Shown here in pieces: positions 16,312 to 24,778 of a stretch of DNA of 44,582 nt; within the stretch, counting starts at the first letter, position 1, and the number at the start of each line of letters is the position of its first letter. Source of the DNA: Paenibacillus dakarensis (GTDB lineage Bacteria > Bacillota > Bacilli > Paenibacillales > Paenibacillaceae); assembly GCF_001373415.1 (NCBI RefSeq), contig NZ_CDSE01000023.1, forward strand, positions 1-44,582, given 5' to 3'. Below the pieces are notes generated by a model. It had not been told where the DNA came from and did not search any database. It saw nothing but the letters and a program-made list of their open reading frames with translations. The position numbers were made by a program, and so were the translations under genes.

Positions 16312-17322
16312 ATGCTGTTTATCGATAATCAAGGAATTCATGATCCATCCATTAACCTGGCCATTGAAGAATATGCTCTAAAGCATCTGCCGATGGATGA
16401 AAGCTACCTGCTGTTTTACATTAACCAGCCATCGATCATTATAGGCAAGCATCAAAACACCATCGAAGAGATCAATCAGGAGTATGTCCGTGATAACAAC
16501 ATTAAGGTTGTGCGGCGCTTGTCCGGAGGCGGTGCGGTCTATCATGATCTTGGTAACTTGAATTTCAGCTTTATTACCAAAGATGATGGCCAATCCTTTC
16601 ACAATTTCCTGAAATTCACGCAGCCTGTCATTGATTTTCTGCAAAAGATGGGTGTTCCCGCTGAGCTCAGCGGCAGAAACGACATTCAAGTTGGAGAGAA
16701 GAAAATTTCCGGCAATGCTCAATTCTCTACCCGCGGGCGTATGTTCAGTCATGGAACACTGATGTTTGATCTCAACCTGGAAGATGTACAATCTTCACTG
16801 AATGTAAATCCGGAGAAGTTTAAATCGAAAAGCACCAAATCCGTCCGCAGCCGTGTAGCCAACATCAAGGAACTGCTTGGAGCAGACGGAACCGATATGA
16901 CGATTGAACAGTTCCGTGCGGAATTGCTCCGCTCGATCTTCGGTATGGAACCGGACGAAGTTCCTCAGTATGTCCTGAAGGAGAAGGATTGGGAAATCAT
17001 TAACCAAATCTCTAAGGAACGTTACCAGAACTGGGACTGGAACTATGGCTTATCACCGGAAAGCAATGTGAAGCACGCGAAGAAATTTCCGGTCGGCATC
17101 ATTGATATCCGGATGAACATCAAAGATGGCCATATTGGCGAGATCAAAATTTACGGCGACTTCTTCGGTGTAGGCGATGTAGCAGATATTGAAAATGCAC
17201 TTCGAGGCAAACGCTATGAGGAAAACGTAGTCAGAGAAGCCCTTGCTTCCATCGATGTAAAGCATTACTTCGGTAATTTGGAGCTTGATGACCTGATCAG
17301 CCTGATTTTCCTTGAAGAGTAA
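16312..17322 (+). CDS. lplA: Lipoate-protein ligase
   Basis: Attaches salvaged lipoate, via lipoyl-AMP, to lipoyl domains such as that of pyruvate dehydrogenase. The 336-residue protein has the usual size and both domains. Motifs are RRLSGGGAVYHDLGNLNFSF (lipoate-binding loop), NDIQVGEKKISGNAQ with the catalytic Lys, and the C-terminal accessory domain from about 245 on. It corresponds to Bacillus LplJ-type enzymes. Ribosome site ACGGAGGCG precedes the ATG. A possible promoter is TTGCTC, 18 bases, TACAAT near 16233-16262. A terminator follows closely, so it is monocistronic. Confidence 0.95.
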   Translation: MLFIDNQGIHDPSINLAIEEYALKHLPMDESYLLFYINQPSIIIGKHQNTIEEINQEYVRDNNIKVVRRLSGGGAVYHDLGNLNFSFITKDDGQSFHNFLKFTQPVIDFLQKMGVPAELSGRNDIQVGEKKISGNAQFSTRGRMFSHGTLMFDLNLEDVQSSLNVNPEKFKSKSTKSVRSRVANIKELLGADGTDMTIEQFRAELLRSIFGMEPDEVPQYVLKEKDWEIINQISKERYQNWDWNYGLSPESNVKHAKKFPVGIIDIRMNIKDGHIGEIKIYGDFFGVGDVADIENALRGKRYEENVVREALASIDVKHYFGNLELDDLISLIFLEE

Positions 17323-17340
17323 CCGAGCCTGATCCATATT

Positions 17341-17392
17341 AAAAAAAGCCTCGATACAGAGACCGTTTGTTCTCCGTATTGAGGCTTTTCGT
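17341..17392. terminator. Bidirectional terminator between lplA and the YdjM-like gene
   Basis: AAAAGCCTCGATACAGAG pairs with CTCCGTATTGAGGCTTTT with two mismatches and a ten-base loop; A and T runs on both sides fit converging genes. Confidence 0.9.
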
Positions 17393-17425
17393 ATAAATGA
17401 GCTTGAACAATACCGGTAAATTCAT

Positions 17426-18136
17426 TTATGAAGCTAGAAACACATACCACACCAGGACAAGTGTAAGCACGATACAAATATTCTCTACGATATTTCCCCA
17501 TTTGCTTCCCGTACTCATCAATTTGAACTTGATTCTGAACTTTAGCGGAGGCAATGGCCGAATTCCACGGTTCGTAAGCATATCTGCAGCCAAGTGTAGA
17601 CCATAAGACAAGCCCCCTGCAACCCATAGGCTCTGCCCTGCGGCGCTTCCACCGGTTCCGAAATATAACAGCAGCGTCCAGCCCAAGACGGCGTATAAGG
17701 AGTGCGTCAGTCCCCGGTGGGATACGAGCGAAGATATCATCAGTACACAACCGGCAATCGTATTCCAGGGACTGAATGATTGGCCGAATTGAACAAGTCC
17801 CAGACCAATCATGAACATCACAATATGACGAAGCGTTCTTCCCGGCAGAAAGGATACGACGGCTATTAGTCCCGCCAATGCCAGATTCCATGGAGCATAA
17901 TCCTGCCCAAAATAGTAAATAAATATCGCTCCCGCAACGAGAGCCAGTTGAAGCACGCGCAGCAAACCGGTCGGGATCGCTGTTCTTACCAATATGGAAT
18001 TCGGCTCATCGATATCAGGCAGCAGCGAACTGATCACCGCAACTGCCGCTGCCGGTAATGTGACAGGAATTCCGGTCAGCCCCATAACCGACAAGGTGAC
18101 GCCGGTACTAATAATCAAATGGGCTCTTCCCATCAT
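17426..18136 (-). CDS. YdjM-like membrane-bound metal-dependent hydrolase
   Basis: A 236-residue membrane protein of the YdjM/DUF457 group. The motifs MGRAHLIISTG, SSLLPDIDEPNS and SHRGLTHSLYAVLGWTLLLY carry the His/Asp residues thought to bind metal; LHLAADMLTNRGI follows. About seven hydrophobic segments are present. AAAGGAAG lies nine bases before the start; two adjacent ATG codons (18136 and 18133) are both possible. The E. coli homologue is SOS-regulated, but I see no LexA/DinR box here. Substrate unknown. Confidence 0.88.
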   Translation of the reverse strand: MMGRAHLIISTGVTLSVMGLTGIPVTLPAAAVAVISSLLPDIDEPNSILVRTAIPTGLLRVLQLALVAGAIFIYYFGQDYAPWNLALAGLIAVVSFLPGRTLRHIVMFMIGLGLVQFGQSFSPWNTIAGCVLMISSLVSHRGLTHSLYAVLGWTLLLYFGTGGSAAGQSLWVAGGLSYGLHLAADMLTNRGIRPLPPLKFRIKFKLMSTGSKWGNIVENICIVLTLVLVWYVFLAS

Positions 18137-18374
18137 AATACATAACTTCCTTTCAGTCTCTTGATGTAATTAACGGGAATATACGTTCGGCGTTTTAGTA
18201 TAACAAAAATAACCTCTTTTTGTCTACCCTTTCCATTCTCTATATTAATGATTTGGAAACCACTTACTATAAAGGACTCTATTAGTATTGCCGCCTTCAA
18301 AATAATGGGATACAATTTGTTCACTTGTGTATTTAATCAACGTTTTATATACCTTCCTGAAAGGATGACCAACC

Positions 18375-19277
18375 TTGAACCGCTCTCGCCTCGCAGACCT
18401 CAGCCTGCTTCTTATCGCCATGATGTGGGGCTGTACCTTCTTAATTGTGCAGCACACCGTTCGGGTGCTTCCGCCGATGGCCTTTAACAGCGTTCGCTTT
18501 ATTGGTGCCGGACTCTTGTTAGCGATCATTACAACCTTTTTCTATCGTGACCAGTGGCGTTTATTGTCTCGAAAAATGTTACTTCACAGCTGCCTGCTCG
18601 GCCTTTTTTTATTTATAGGCTACGCTTTCCAGACCGTAGGGCTGCTGTATACGACCACTTCGAACGCCGGGTTTATTACCGGTCTTTCCGTTGTCATCGT
18701 ACCGTTCCTGTCTTATTTCCTGCTGCGGCATTCCATCTCCCGCTTTACTTGGTTTAGTGCCCTGCTGGCAGCGGTAGGGTTGTACTTGCTTGCATTCGCC
18801 GGTTCCGAGATGAAATGGAATACAGGCGACATTCTGGTCTTAATCTGTGCCATAGGATTTGCTCTGCATATTGGTTACACAGGGCTGTATTCATCTCGGT
18901 ACCCTTCGCTTCCCCTGGCTGCACTTCAGATGACTTTTGTCGGGCTCCTCAGCTTGATCGCTTCACTTCTCACAGAAGATACAGGGAGCCTGCCTGTCCT
19001 CATGGACAAGCTGCTTCAGCCTGAGGTAGCCATTGCGTTACTCGTATCCATCGGCCCAACGAGCGCTTTTGCCTTTTGGATTCAGACGGTCTGCCAAAAA
19101 TTCACGACACCTTCACGGGTCGCGATTATCTTTGCAACAGAGCCGGTATTCGCTGCCTTGACCGGGATATTGTTCGCAGGGGAAGTTCTGGGCTGGATTG
19201 GCGGTATTGGCTGCCTTCTCATACTGGCAGGGATGATTATTGCCGAATTGAAATCCGCACCGCATCCGGTACAATAG
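18375..19277 (+). CDS. EamA-family (DMT) transporter
   Basis: A 300-residue protein with ten predicted membrane helices in two EamA repeats: LADLSLLLIAMMWGCTFLIV opens the first, and GDILVLICAIGFALHIGYTG opens the second. EamA proteins are mostly exporters of amino acids or metabolites. The start is TTG at 18375, with GAAAGGATG nine bases upstream; no ATG gives a full first helix. It is followed after 31 bases by the HAD phosphatase on the same strand, so the two probably form one unit. Substrate unknown. Confidence 0.92.
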   Translation: MNRSRLADLSLLLIAMMWGCTFLIVQHTVRVLPPMAFNSVRFIGAGLLLAIITTFFYRDQWRLLSRKMLLHSCLLGLFLFIGYAFQTVGLLYTTTSNAGFITGLSVVIVPFLSYFLLRHSISRFTWFSALLAAVGLYLLAFAGSEMKWNTGDILVLICAIGFALHIGYTGLYSSRYPSLPLAALQMTFVGLLSLIASLLTEDTGSLPVLMDKLLQPEVAIALLVSIGPTSAFAFWIQTVCQKFTTPSRVAIIFATEPVFAALTGILFAGEVLGWIGGIGCLLILAGMIIAELKSAPHPVQ

Positions 19278-19308
19278 GAGATACAGACAGAAAAAAGGAG
19301 AGGAATCC

Positions 19309-20115
19309 ATGACTACCTATAAACTGATAGCCATTGACATCGATGACACACTGATTAATGACGATAAAGAAGTAACACCCGGTGTCCAGCATGCGCTTGA
19401 GCAGGCTGTCGCCAAAGATGTTGTTGTTACCCTCGCAACTGGGCGAGCCTATACCTCTGCACAGGCAATTGCACGTCAGACCGGACTAAATGTTCCTATT
19501 ATTACTTATCAAGGGGCACTCATTAAGAACTTGCTTGATGAAGAGGTTCTGTATGAGCGTTATGTTCCTCTCGATGGTGCGAAGAAGCTGTACAAGTTCT
19601 GCATGGAGCATAATCTGCACCTGCAAACTTATGTCGATGATAAGATTTACTCCCGGGAAGAGAATCAAAAGCTAATTGATTATTGTGAACTTAACCGTGC
19701 TCCATACTACATCGAGCCTGATTTCATGAAGCTGATTGAGCAGCCTACACCTAAACTGCTTATTATCGATGATCCCGCATATCTCGATGAACTGATCCCT
19801 TTGTTCCAGGAGATGCTTGGCGATCAGATGCATATTACCAAATCCAAACCGCATTTCCTGGAGTTTATGCATAAAGAGGGAACCAAGGGCCACGCCTTGA
19901 CCTTTCTGGCAAATCATTTCGGATGCCTGCTAGATGAGACTATTGCCATCGGAGACTCCTGGAATGACCATGAAATGCTGGAATGTGCAGGCCTTGGTGT
20001 TGCCATGGGCAATGCTATAGAACCGCTTAAGAAGATCGCGGATTATGTAACGCTTAGCAATAATGAAGATGGCGTTAAGCATGTCATCGAGAAATTTGTA
20101 CTAAATGCATCATAA
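19309..20115 (+). CDS. Cof-type HAD-superfamily phosphatase
   Basis: A 268-residue phosphatase of the Cof/YidA subfamily (HAD type IIB). Motif I is DIDDTLINDD with the nucleophile Asp9 and acid Asp11; motif II contains TLATGRAYTSAQAIA; motif III includes Lys194 (KGHAL); motif IV is GDSWNDHEML. Such enzymes hydrolyse sugar phosphates, flavin mononucleotide or pyridoxal phosphate with broad specificity. Ribosome site AAAGGAGAGG precedes the ATG. Likely cotranscribed with the EamA gene; a terminator follows. Confidence 0.93.
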   Translation: MTTYKLIAIDIDDTLINDDKEVTPGVQHALEQAVAKDVVVTLATGRAYTSAQAIARQTGLNVPIITYQGALIKNLLDEEVLYERYVPLDGAKKLYKFCMEHNLHLQTYVDDKIYSREENQKLIDYCELNRAPYYIEPDFMKLIEQPTPKLLIIDDPAYLDELIPLFQEMLGDQMHITKSKPHFLEFMHKEGTKGHALTFLANHFGCLLDETIAIGDSWNDHEMLECAGLGVAMGNAIEPLKKIADYVTLSNNEDGVKHVIEKFVLNAS

Positions 20116-20128
20116 TGAATGGCATGTT

Positions 20129-20172
20129 AAAAACCCGTTTCCAGGACTTTATAGGTCCGGAAACGGGTTTCT
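20129..20172 (+). terminator. Terminator after the HAD phosphatase
   Basis: AAACCCGTTTCC pairs perfectly with GGAAACGGGTTT around a loop with an extra small GGAC/GTCC hairpin, followed by TTTCTTTG. Confidence 0.85.
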
Positions 20173-20335
20173 TTGTGTTGATATCATAAGGATAAGCGGT
20201 GACTAATGCAGGCGATGATTACTCATAATTGTTCATTTTCAAACATAAAAACGTATATTATATAATTTGAAATAAGGCGTTCTATAAGTAAATAGCATGC
20301 TTTTTTGATGTTTCACAAAAAATTCAAATTATAAC

Positions 20336-20364
20336 TTGACAGCATTTACCTGCGCAAGTATTAT
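20336..20364 (+). promoter_or_regulatory. Consensus sigma-A promoter
   Basis: Perfect TTGACA (20336-20341), 17-base spacer, and TATTAT (20359-20364). The nearest recognised gene in this direction starts at 20826, so a transcript would have a leader of about 455 bases. Confidence 0.65.
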
Positions 20365-20549
20365 CTTACATAAACAATTATTATACATAAATGAACAAAT
20401 GTGAGCAGAGACTCGGTTCATCGATCCAACGGTATAAGCGCATCGATAGGTGGTTCTTCCCGTATTTCTCCTGATGTGCTTCAGACGAACGGCACAGGGA
20501 TGATCTATTCGGGAATTCATACAATTTTCTCATCATAAATTGGAGGTGC

Positions 20550-20672
20550 ATGAATGAAGTAGTGCATCATCAGGAGCAACTGCAGCATCATGAACGTTGC
20601 GCCTCAATCTGCCAGAAGAGCTTGAAGAAGCTTGGCGGGCAGGGAAATCAAAGAAAGGCAGGTGGTAGTTGA
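20550..20672 (+). CDS. Candidate 40-residue peptide in the leader
   Basis: ATG preceded by TTGGAGG, though only three bases away. The product is MNEVVHHQEQLQHHERCASI then a Lys/Gly-rich tail ending QRKAGGS. There is no family resemblance. The good ribosome site is the main support; close spacing and unusual composition are against it. Confidence 0.25.
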   Translation: MNEVVHHQEQLQHHERCASICQKSLKKLGGQGNQRKAGGS

Positions 20673-20776
20673 GCTAATGAAATTTCAAGGCTTCATCAAG
20701 GAGCGTTGCTCGGAAACATTGAAGCCTGTAGTATTGGTATACAATTCGAATGGGTTATTTTGTAAAATACAAAAAA

Positions 20777-20790
20777 TGAAAGCGCTTCAT
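20777..20790 (+). promoter_or_regulatory. cre-like catabolite-repression site
   Basis: TGAAAGCGCTTCAT agrees with the CcpA consensus except near the right end. It lies 36 bases before the start of the carbohydrate-binding protein gene, downstream of a possible TAAAAT -10 box (20763-20768), a position suited to repression. Confidence 0.6.
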
Positions 20791-20825
20791 ATTTGTGTAA
20801 CGATCAATAGAGAGGACGAAACAAA

Positions 20826-22127
20826 ATGAAGAGAAAATTAGGGATAGTTGCATTAAGCTTGCTGCTCTTAGCCGTAACCGTTACTGCTGGCTGTTCTTCT
20901 TCAAGTAACGGCAATTCCGGCAAGAAAGTGACGATTGAATACTGGCATGTCAATTCCAATGAATGGGGTGGAAACCAGGTCAAGAGCATTATCGAAAGCT
21001 TTAACGCTTCTCAAGACAAGGTGGAGGTCGTGGGCAAATATATCCCTAATCAATATCAAGGAGTAATTCAACAAGCGCAAGCTGCAATTGCTGGTGGAAC
21101 ACCTCCTGATGTTGCGATGATGGGATATAACTACTTGTCCTACATTAATGGCAATCTGCCTTATACACCTATTGAAGAAGTTGCTGCGCTTGATGAAGAA
21201 GAGCCGAATTTCATTAAAGACAACTTTCTTCCCAATATAGTAGACCTGAGCCGTGCTGAAGATGGAAGACTGGTCGGTTTGTCATATGGATTAAGTAATC
21301 CGGTGCTCTATTATAATGCGGATATCCTGAAGCAAGTGGGCTGGGATCCTAACAGTCCGCCGGCTACCTGGGAAGAGGTTATGAAGCTTAGCGAGCAGGT
21401 GCGTGACCAGACCGGCAATTATGGTCTTTATATTCAAGAGCCGCCGGATAACTGGGCACAGTACGCGCTTGTGAAATCTAACGGCGGAAGCTGGCTGGAG
21501 AAAGATGGAGATGGGTGGAAAGTAGTCGTCAATTCCACTGAGAATATTGAAGCGTATCAGATGGTCGGCGATATGGTGAAAAACAAACTGGCCTTCCACG
21601 GAAAGCATGAAGAAGGTCAGCAGGCGTTCGGCAATGGAAAGATTGCGATGTACTACACCACGATTGGACGCATGGTGGGGATTCAGGAGCAAAGCAAATT
21701 TGATTTGCGTACCACAAAGTCTCCTACTTTCGGCGACAAGCCTCGTTCTATTCCAGCGGGCGGAAACTCCCTAGTTGTATTCGCAACTGATAAAGAAAAA
21801 CAAAAAGCAGCATGGACGTTCATCAAATTTTTGCATTCCCCTGAGTCATTAAAGACATGGGTGGAAGGCACAGGATATTTGCCGCCTCGCGAAGGCGTTG
21901 CAGAAGATCCAAACGGCTTGAAGCCATTTCTTGAGACTAACCCGCTTATGAAGGCGGCTATTGAACAAAAAGGCTCGAGCGTACAATGGGCAAGCTTCCC
22001 GGGAGAAAACGGATTGCAGGCTGAGCAAGCACTGATCGATGCCAGGGATCAGGTTTTGAATGGAACGAACACGGCTGAGGAAGCACTGAATGCTGCAGCG
22101 GAGAAAATTAGTAAACTGCTGAAATAA
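20826..22127 (+). CDS. Carbohydrate ABC transporter substrate-binding lipoprotein
   Basis: A 433-residue family-1 extracellular solute-binding protein (UgpB/MalE class). The lipoprotein signal is MKRKLGIVAL, then a hydrophobic core and lipobox TAGC with Cys23, followed by a Ser/Asn linker. The mature part starts VTIEYWHVNSNEWGGNQVKS and holds the family motif GGTPPDVAMMGYNYL. The tail AAEKISKLLK is typical. AGAGAGGACG serves as ribosome site. It is the first of four genes: binding protein, isomerase, two permeases. UgpB-like binding suggests a sugar, sugar phosphate or glycerol-phosphate derivative; the exact ligand is open. Confidence 0.95.
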   Translation: MKRKLGIVALSLLLLAVTVTAGCSSSSNGNSGKKVTIEYWHVNSNEWGGNQVKSIIESFNASQDKVEVVGKYIPNQYQGVIQQAQAAIAGGTPPDVAMMGYNYLSYINGNLPYTPIEEVAALDEEEPNFIKDNFLPNIVDLSRAEDGRLVGLSYGLSNPVLYYNADILKQVGWDPNSPPATWEEVMKLSEQVRDQTGNYGLYIQEPPDNWAQYALVKSNGGSWLEKDGDGWKVVVNSTENIEAYQMVGDMVKNKLAFHGKHEEGQQAFGNGKIAMYYTTIGRMVGIQEQSKFDLRTTKSPTFGDKPRSIPAGGNSLVVFATDKEKQKAAWTFIKFLHSPESLKTWVEGTGYLPPREGVAEDPNGLKPFLETNPLMKAAIEQKGSSVQWASFPGENGLQAEQALIDARDQVLNGTNTAEEALNAAAEKISKLLK

Positions 22128-22154
22128 CAATAAAAATGTAGGAGGAGATTAAAA

Positions 22155-22955
22155 ATGACGATTTTCATAAATTTGCTGCCTTATATGAGAGATGAGGAAC
22201 AATTGGATCAATTTTTGAAGCGCTGGAAAGGCGGTATTGAGGTTGTAACCGAAGGTTATGATTGGTCAAATAATGCAACGGACTGGAACAAACAAAATCC
22301 TAAATTCCAAGCGTTCTCAGGTCCAATCAGTGTGCATACTCCTATCTTCGATCTCAATTTGGCCGCACCGCGTTACAGCGTTCTGACCGAATATTCCTAT
22401 GAGATTTATGAGCAGGCGCTTCAGTGGTCCGCACGTTTGGGAGCCAAGCATGCAGTCATTCATCCGAATCTGCAATCCACTCCTATTTACCATCGGGAAG
22501 AAACACAGCAATGCTCCAAGAACTATCTGAGAAAGTTAGGAGAAATGGGTGAAGCGCTCGGTGTGAAAGTTGTAGTCGAGAATGTCGGATTCCATGAATG
22601 CGCTTTGTACGATGAGGATGAATTTGTAGAATTGTTCAACGAAATCCCTTCTATAGATGCGCTGCTTGATGTTGGGCATGCCCATATCAATGGATGGGAC
22701 ATTCCGCGTATGATCGAGCGACTGGGAGAACGCCTGACCGTAGTCCATCTGCATGATAATAATGGACTCTATGATGAGCATGTGCCTATTGGCGAAGGAA
22801 CGATAGAATGGGACGGAATCTGGAGAGCGCTGGAACGTGCTCAGCATAAGATTGACTTGATTTTGGAGTACAACATCGGAACCTCCACGGAGTTGCTGCT
22901 GGAGCATGCTGAAGCATTGGAACACAATATGGGGAAACTCGGATCGCCTGTATGA
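22155..22955 (+). CDS. TIM-barrel sugar phosphate isomerase/epimerase
   Basis: A 266-residue protein of the xylose-isomerase-like TIM barrel family (AP-endonuclease 2 fold). Candidate metal ligands appear in the expected order: VVENVG (Glu), LLDVGHAHINGWD (Asp, His), VVHLHDNNGLYDEHVPIGEG (His, Asp) and LILEYN (Glu). Ribosome site GTAGGAGGAG precedes the ATG. The unusual point is its place between the binding protein and the permeases of one operon; its stop overlaps the first permease start (ATGA). The likely role is processing of the imported sugar, as IolE- or UlaE-like enzymes do. Confidence 0.9.
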   Translation: MTIFINLLPYMRDEEQLDQFLKRWKGGIEVVTEGYDWSNNATDWNKQNPKFQAFSGPISVHTPIFDLNLAAPRYSVLTEYSYEIYEQALQWSARLGAKHAVIHPNLQSTPIYHREETQQCSKNYLRKLGEMGEALGVKVVVENVGFHECALYDEDEFVELFNEIPSIDALLDVGHAHINGWDIPRMIERLGERLTVVHLHDNNGLYDEHVPIGEGTIEWDGIWRALERAQHKIDLILEYNIGTSTELLLEHAEALEHNMGKLGSPV

Positions 22956-23836
22956 AGTTTTTTAATCAACTAAAACCATATTTATACTTGGCTCCCGTTC
23001 TTATTCCAATCGCGGTGTTCGTCTTTTATCCGCTTGCTAAGTCGTTGGAAATTAGTTTCTACAGCTGGAATATGGTTAGTGTTAACCGGCAGTATGTCGG
23101 GCTGGATAACTATGCGCACCTGTTGAACAGCGATGAGTTCTGGAAATCGGTACAGAATACAATTGTTTATACGCTGCTTCTATTATTATTCTTGCTCGTG
23201 TTTCCGTTTCTCGTCGCTTATGGGATTACACAAGTTCGCAACAGGCTGCAGTCCTTTTACAAAAGCGCTATTTTTTTACCAACTGTGTTATCCCTTGCTG
23301 TATCTTCCATCGTTTTTTTATGGCTGCTTAATCCGATCAGCGGGTCGGTCAACCATTTTCTGGGCTTGTTCGGTATTCCCAGCATCAATTGGTTGTCCGC
23401 ACCCGGATGGTCGCTCCTGTCGGTCGTTATCATTACATCATGGAAAACATTCGGCTATCACTTTATTTTACTTTTGTCCGGCATCTTATCCGTTCCGCAG
23501 GATCTGGTCGAGGCGGCACGGATTGACGGAGTGAACAGCAGTTTAGGGCTTTTACGGAAAATATACATTCCGCTTTCGAGCGGCACCATTATGTTTGTGT
23601 TCGTCGTAACGGTCGTTTTCGGCATCCAATGGTCTTTCGTTCCTATTCAGATGCTGACGAACGGCGGACCTAATCAAATGACGACGCATCTAGTGTTTAA
23701 TGTTTACCAGTATGCGTTCCAATTTTTCCAAAGCGGTCTAGCGTCTGCTGTAGCCGTACTGACATTTATCGCGTTTATCGGGCTTATTATATTCCAGGCC
23801 TTTGTGATGGAACGGAGAGTACACTATGAAAATTAA
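22952..23836 (+). CDS. Carbohydrate ABC transporter permease, MalF/UgpA-like
   Basis: A 294-residue inner-membrane permease with six helices. It begins MKFFNQLKPYLYLAPVLIPI, and the conserved EAA loop that docks the ATPase reads PQDLVEAARIDGVNSSLGL. The start overlaps the isomerase stop by four bases and its 3' end overlaps the next permease by 11 bases, showing a tightly coupled operon. It pairs with the following MalG-type permease. No ATPase gene lies in the operon. Confidence 0.95.
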   Translation: MKFFNQLKPYLYLAPVLIPIAVFVFYPLAKSLEISFYSWNMVSVNRQYVGLDNYAHLLNSDEFWKSVQNTIVYTLLLLLFLLVFPFLVAYGITQVRNRLQSFYKSAIFLPTVLSLAVSSIVFLWLLNPISGSVNHFLGLFGIPSINWLSAPGWSLLSVVIITSWKTFGYHFILLLSGILSVPQDLVEAARIDGVNSSLGLLRKIYIPLSSGTIMFVFVVTVVFGIQWSFVPIQMLTNGGPNQMTTHLVFNVYQYAFQFFQSGLASAVAVLTFIAFIGLIIFQAFVMERRVHYEN

Positions 23837-24641
23837 ACTTAATCTATGGCACTTGCCGCTTCTTGTCACTCTGGTAATCAGTTTTTTTCCGCTAGTGTGG
23901 ATGGTGAGCACAGCACTGAAGGAAACGGATCAAATCTTTACTGACTTTCTTAATCCGATCCCGCTGCCGCTTACGTTTGAGCATTTCCATCACGCTATCT
24001 CAACCACGCCTATGTTCGGATTTATTACGAATTCATTTATTGTTGCTCTGACAGCGACAATATTTCAGTTGCTAACCAGCATTGTGGCCGCTTATGCGTT
24101 AACTCAGTTCAGATTTTGGGGGCGGGAAATTGCCTTTTACCTGATCATTGCCAGTATGTTTATTCCCGTTCTAGTTACGATGCTGCCCAATTATTTGTTA
24201 TTGAGTGATTGGGGATTATTGAACACTTACGCCGCCATTATTTTACCGCAGCTTGCAAACGGCATGGGCGTGTTTTTCTTAAGACAAGCGTTTCGGACAA
24301 TCCCCAAAGCGCTGCTCGAGTCAGCACAGGTGGAAGGTGCGAATGAATGGCAGCGTATGTGGCTGATCGTTGTGCCTGCGGTCCGGCCGATGATTGTAGC
24401 GATTGGCATCATTTTCTTTATTAATGTGTGGAATGAGTATTTCTGGCCGCTGATGGTGATTAACGATGAGAAAATGTTCACGATTCCTTTGGCTTTGCAG
24501 CTATTCATCAATTCTGAAGGCGGCACAGCCTGGGGGCCTATGATGGCGGTTGCAACCGTAGCATCTATTCCGCCAATACTGGCGTTCCTTACGGTTCAGA
24601 AGCATATTATAAGCAGCTTTCTAAGCTCAGGCGTGAAGTGA
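23826..24641 (+). CDS. Carbohydrate ABC transporter permease, MalG/UgpE-like
   Basis: A 271-residue permease with six helices, the MalG-type partner. The N-terminal segment VISFFPLVWMVSTALKETDQ and the EAA loop IPKALLESAQVEGANEWQRM are typical, as is the end (FLTVQKHIISSFLSSGVK, the tail thought to touch the ATPase). It overlaps the previous gene by 11 bases. The operon ends here; an inverted repeat follows. The ATPase must come from elsewhere, as for Bacillus sugar importers that share MsmX. Confidence 0.95.
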   Translation: MKIKLNLWHLPLLVTLVISFFPLVWMVSTALKETDQIFTDFLNPIPLPLTFEHFHHAISTTPMFGFITNSFIVALTATIFQLLTSIVAAYALTQFRFWGREIAFYLIIASMFIPVLVTMLPNYLLLSDWGLLNTYAAIILPQLANGMGVFFLRQAFRTIPKALLESAQVEGANEWQRMWLIVVPAVRPMIVAIGIIFFINVWNEYFWPLMVINDEKMFTIPLALQLFINSEGGTAWGPMMAVATVASIPPILAFLTVQKHIISSFLSSGVK

Positions 24642-24683
24642 ATAATCTCCTGTGTTGAGTCAATTTCATAAGTCCAAACAGCC

Positions 24684-24725
24684 AAATCAGTGGATATTCT
24701 AAAAGAATGATTTATCCACTGATTT
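24684..24725. terminator. Inverted repeat between converging operons
   Basis: Perfect 13-base arms (24684-24696 and 24713-24725) with a 16-base loop. A poly-T tract is missing on both strands, so termination is likely but not certain. Confidence 0.5.
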
Positions 24726-24778
24726 GCGTTCGTCACGGGAAACCAATTTCGTTTGTGAGTATGCCTTATGCAGCCATC

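Larger units (their letters stand above)
20173..20825 (+). other. 650-base region without a recognised gene, upstream of the carbohydrate ABC operon
   Basis: It contains a strong promoter at 20336-20364, a 45-codon frame from GTG 20401 with no ribosome site, the candidate 40-codon peptide at 20550-20672, a GTATAC palindrome in ATTGGTATACAAT (20733-20745), and the cre-like site at 20777-20790. A short frame reading PEELEEAWRAGKSKKG (about 20605-20655) has the look of a protein C-terminus and may be debris of a lost gene. I recognise no riboswitch. Confidence 0.5.

Noticed and set aside
20401..20538. A 45-codon GTG frame in the leader of the sugar operon
   Set aside because: No ribosome site, and the composition does not suggest a protein; kept only as part of the described leader.
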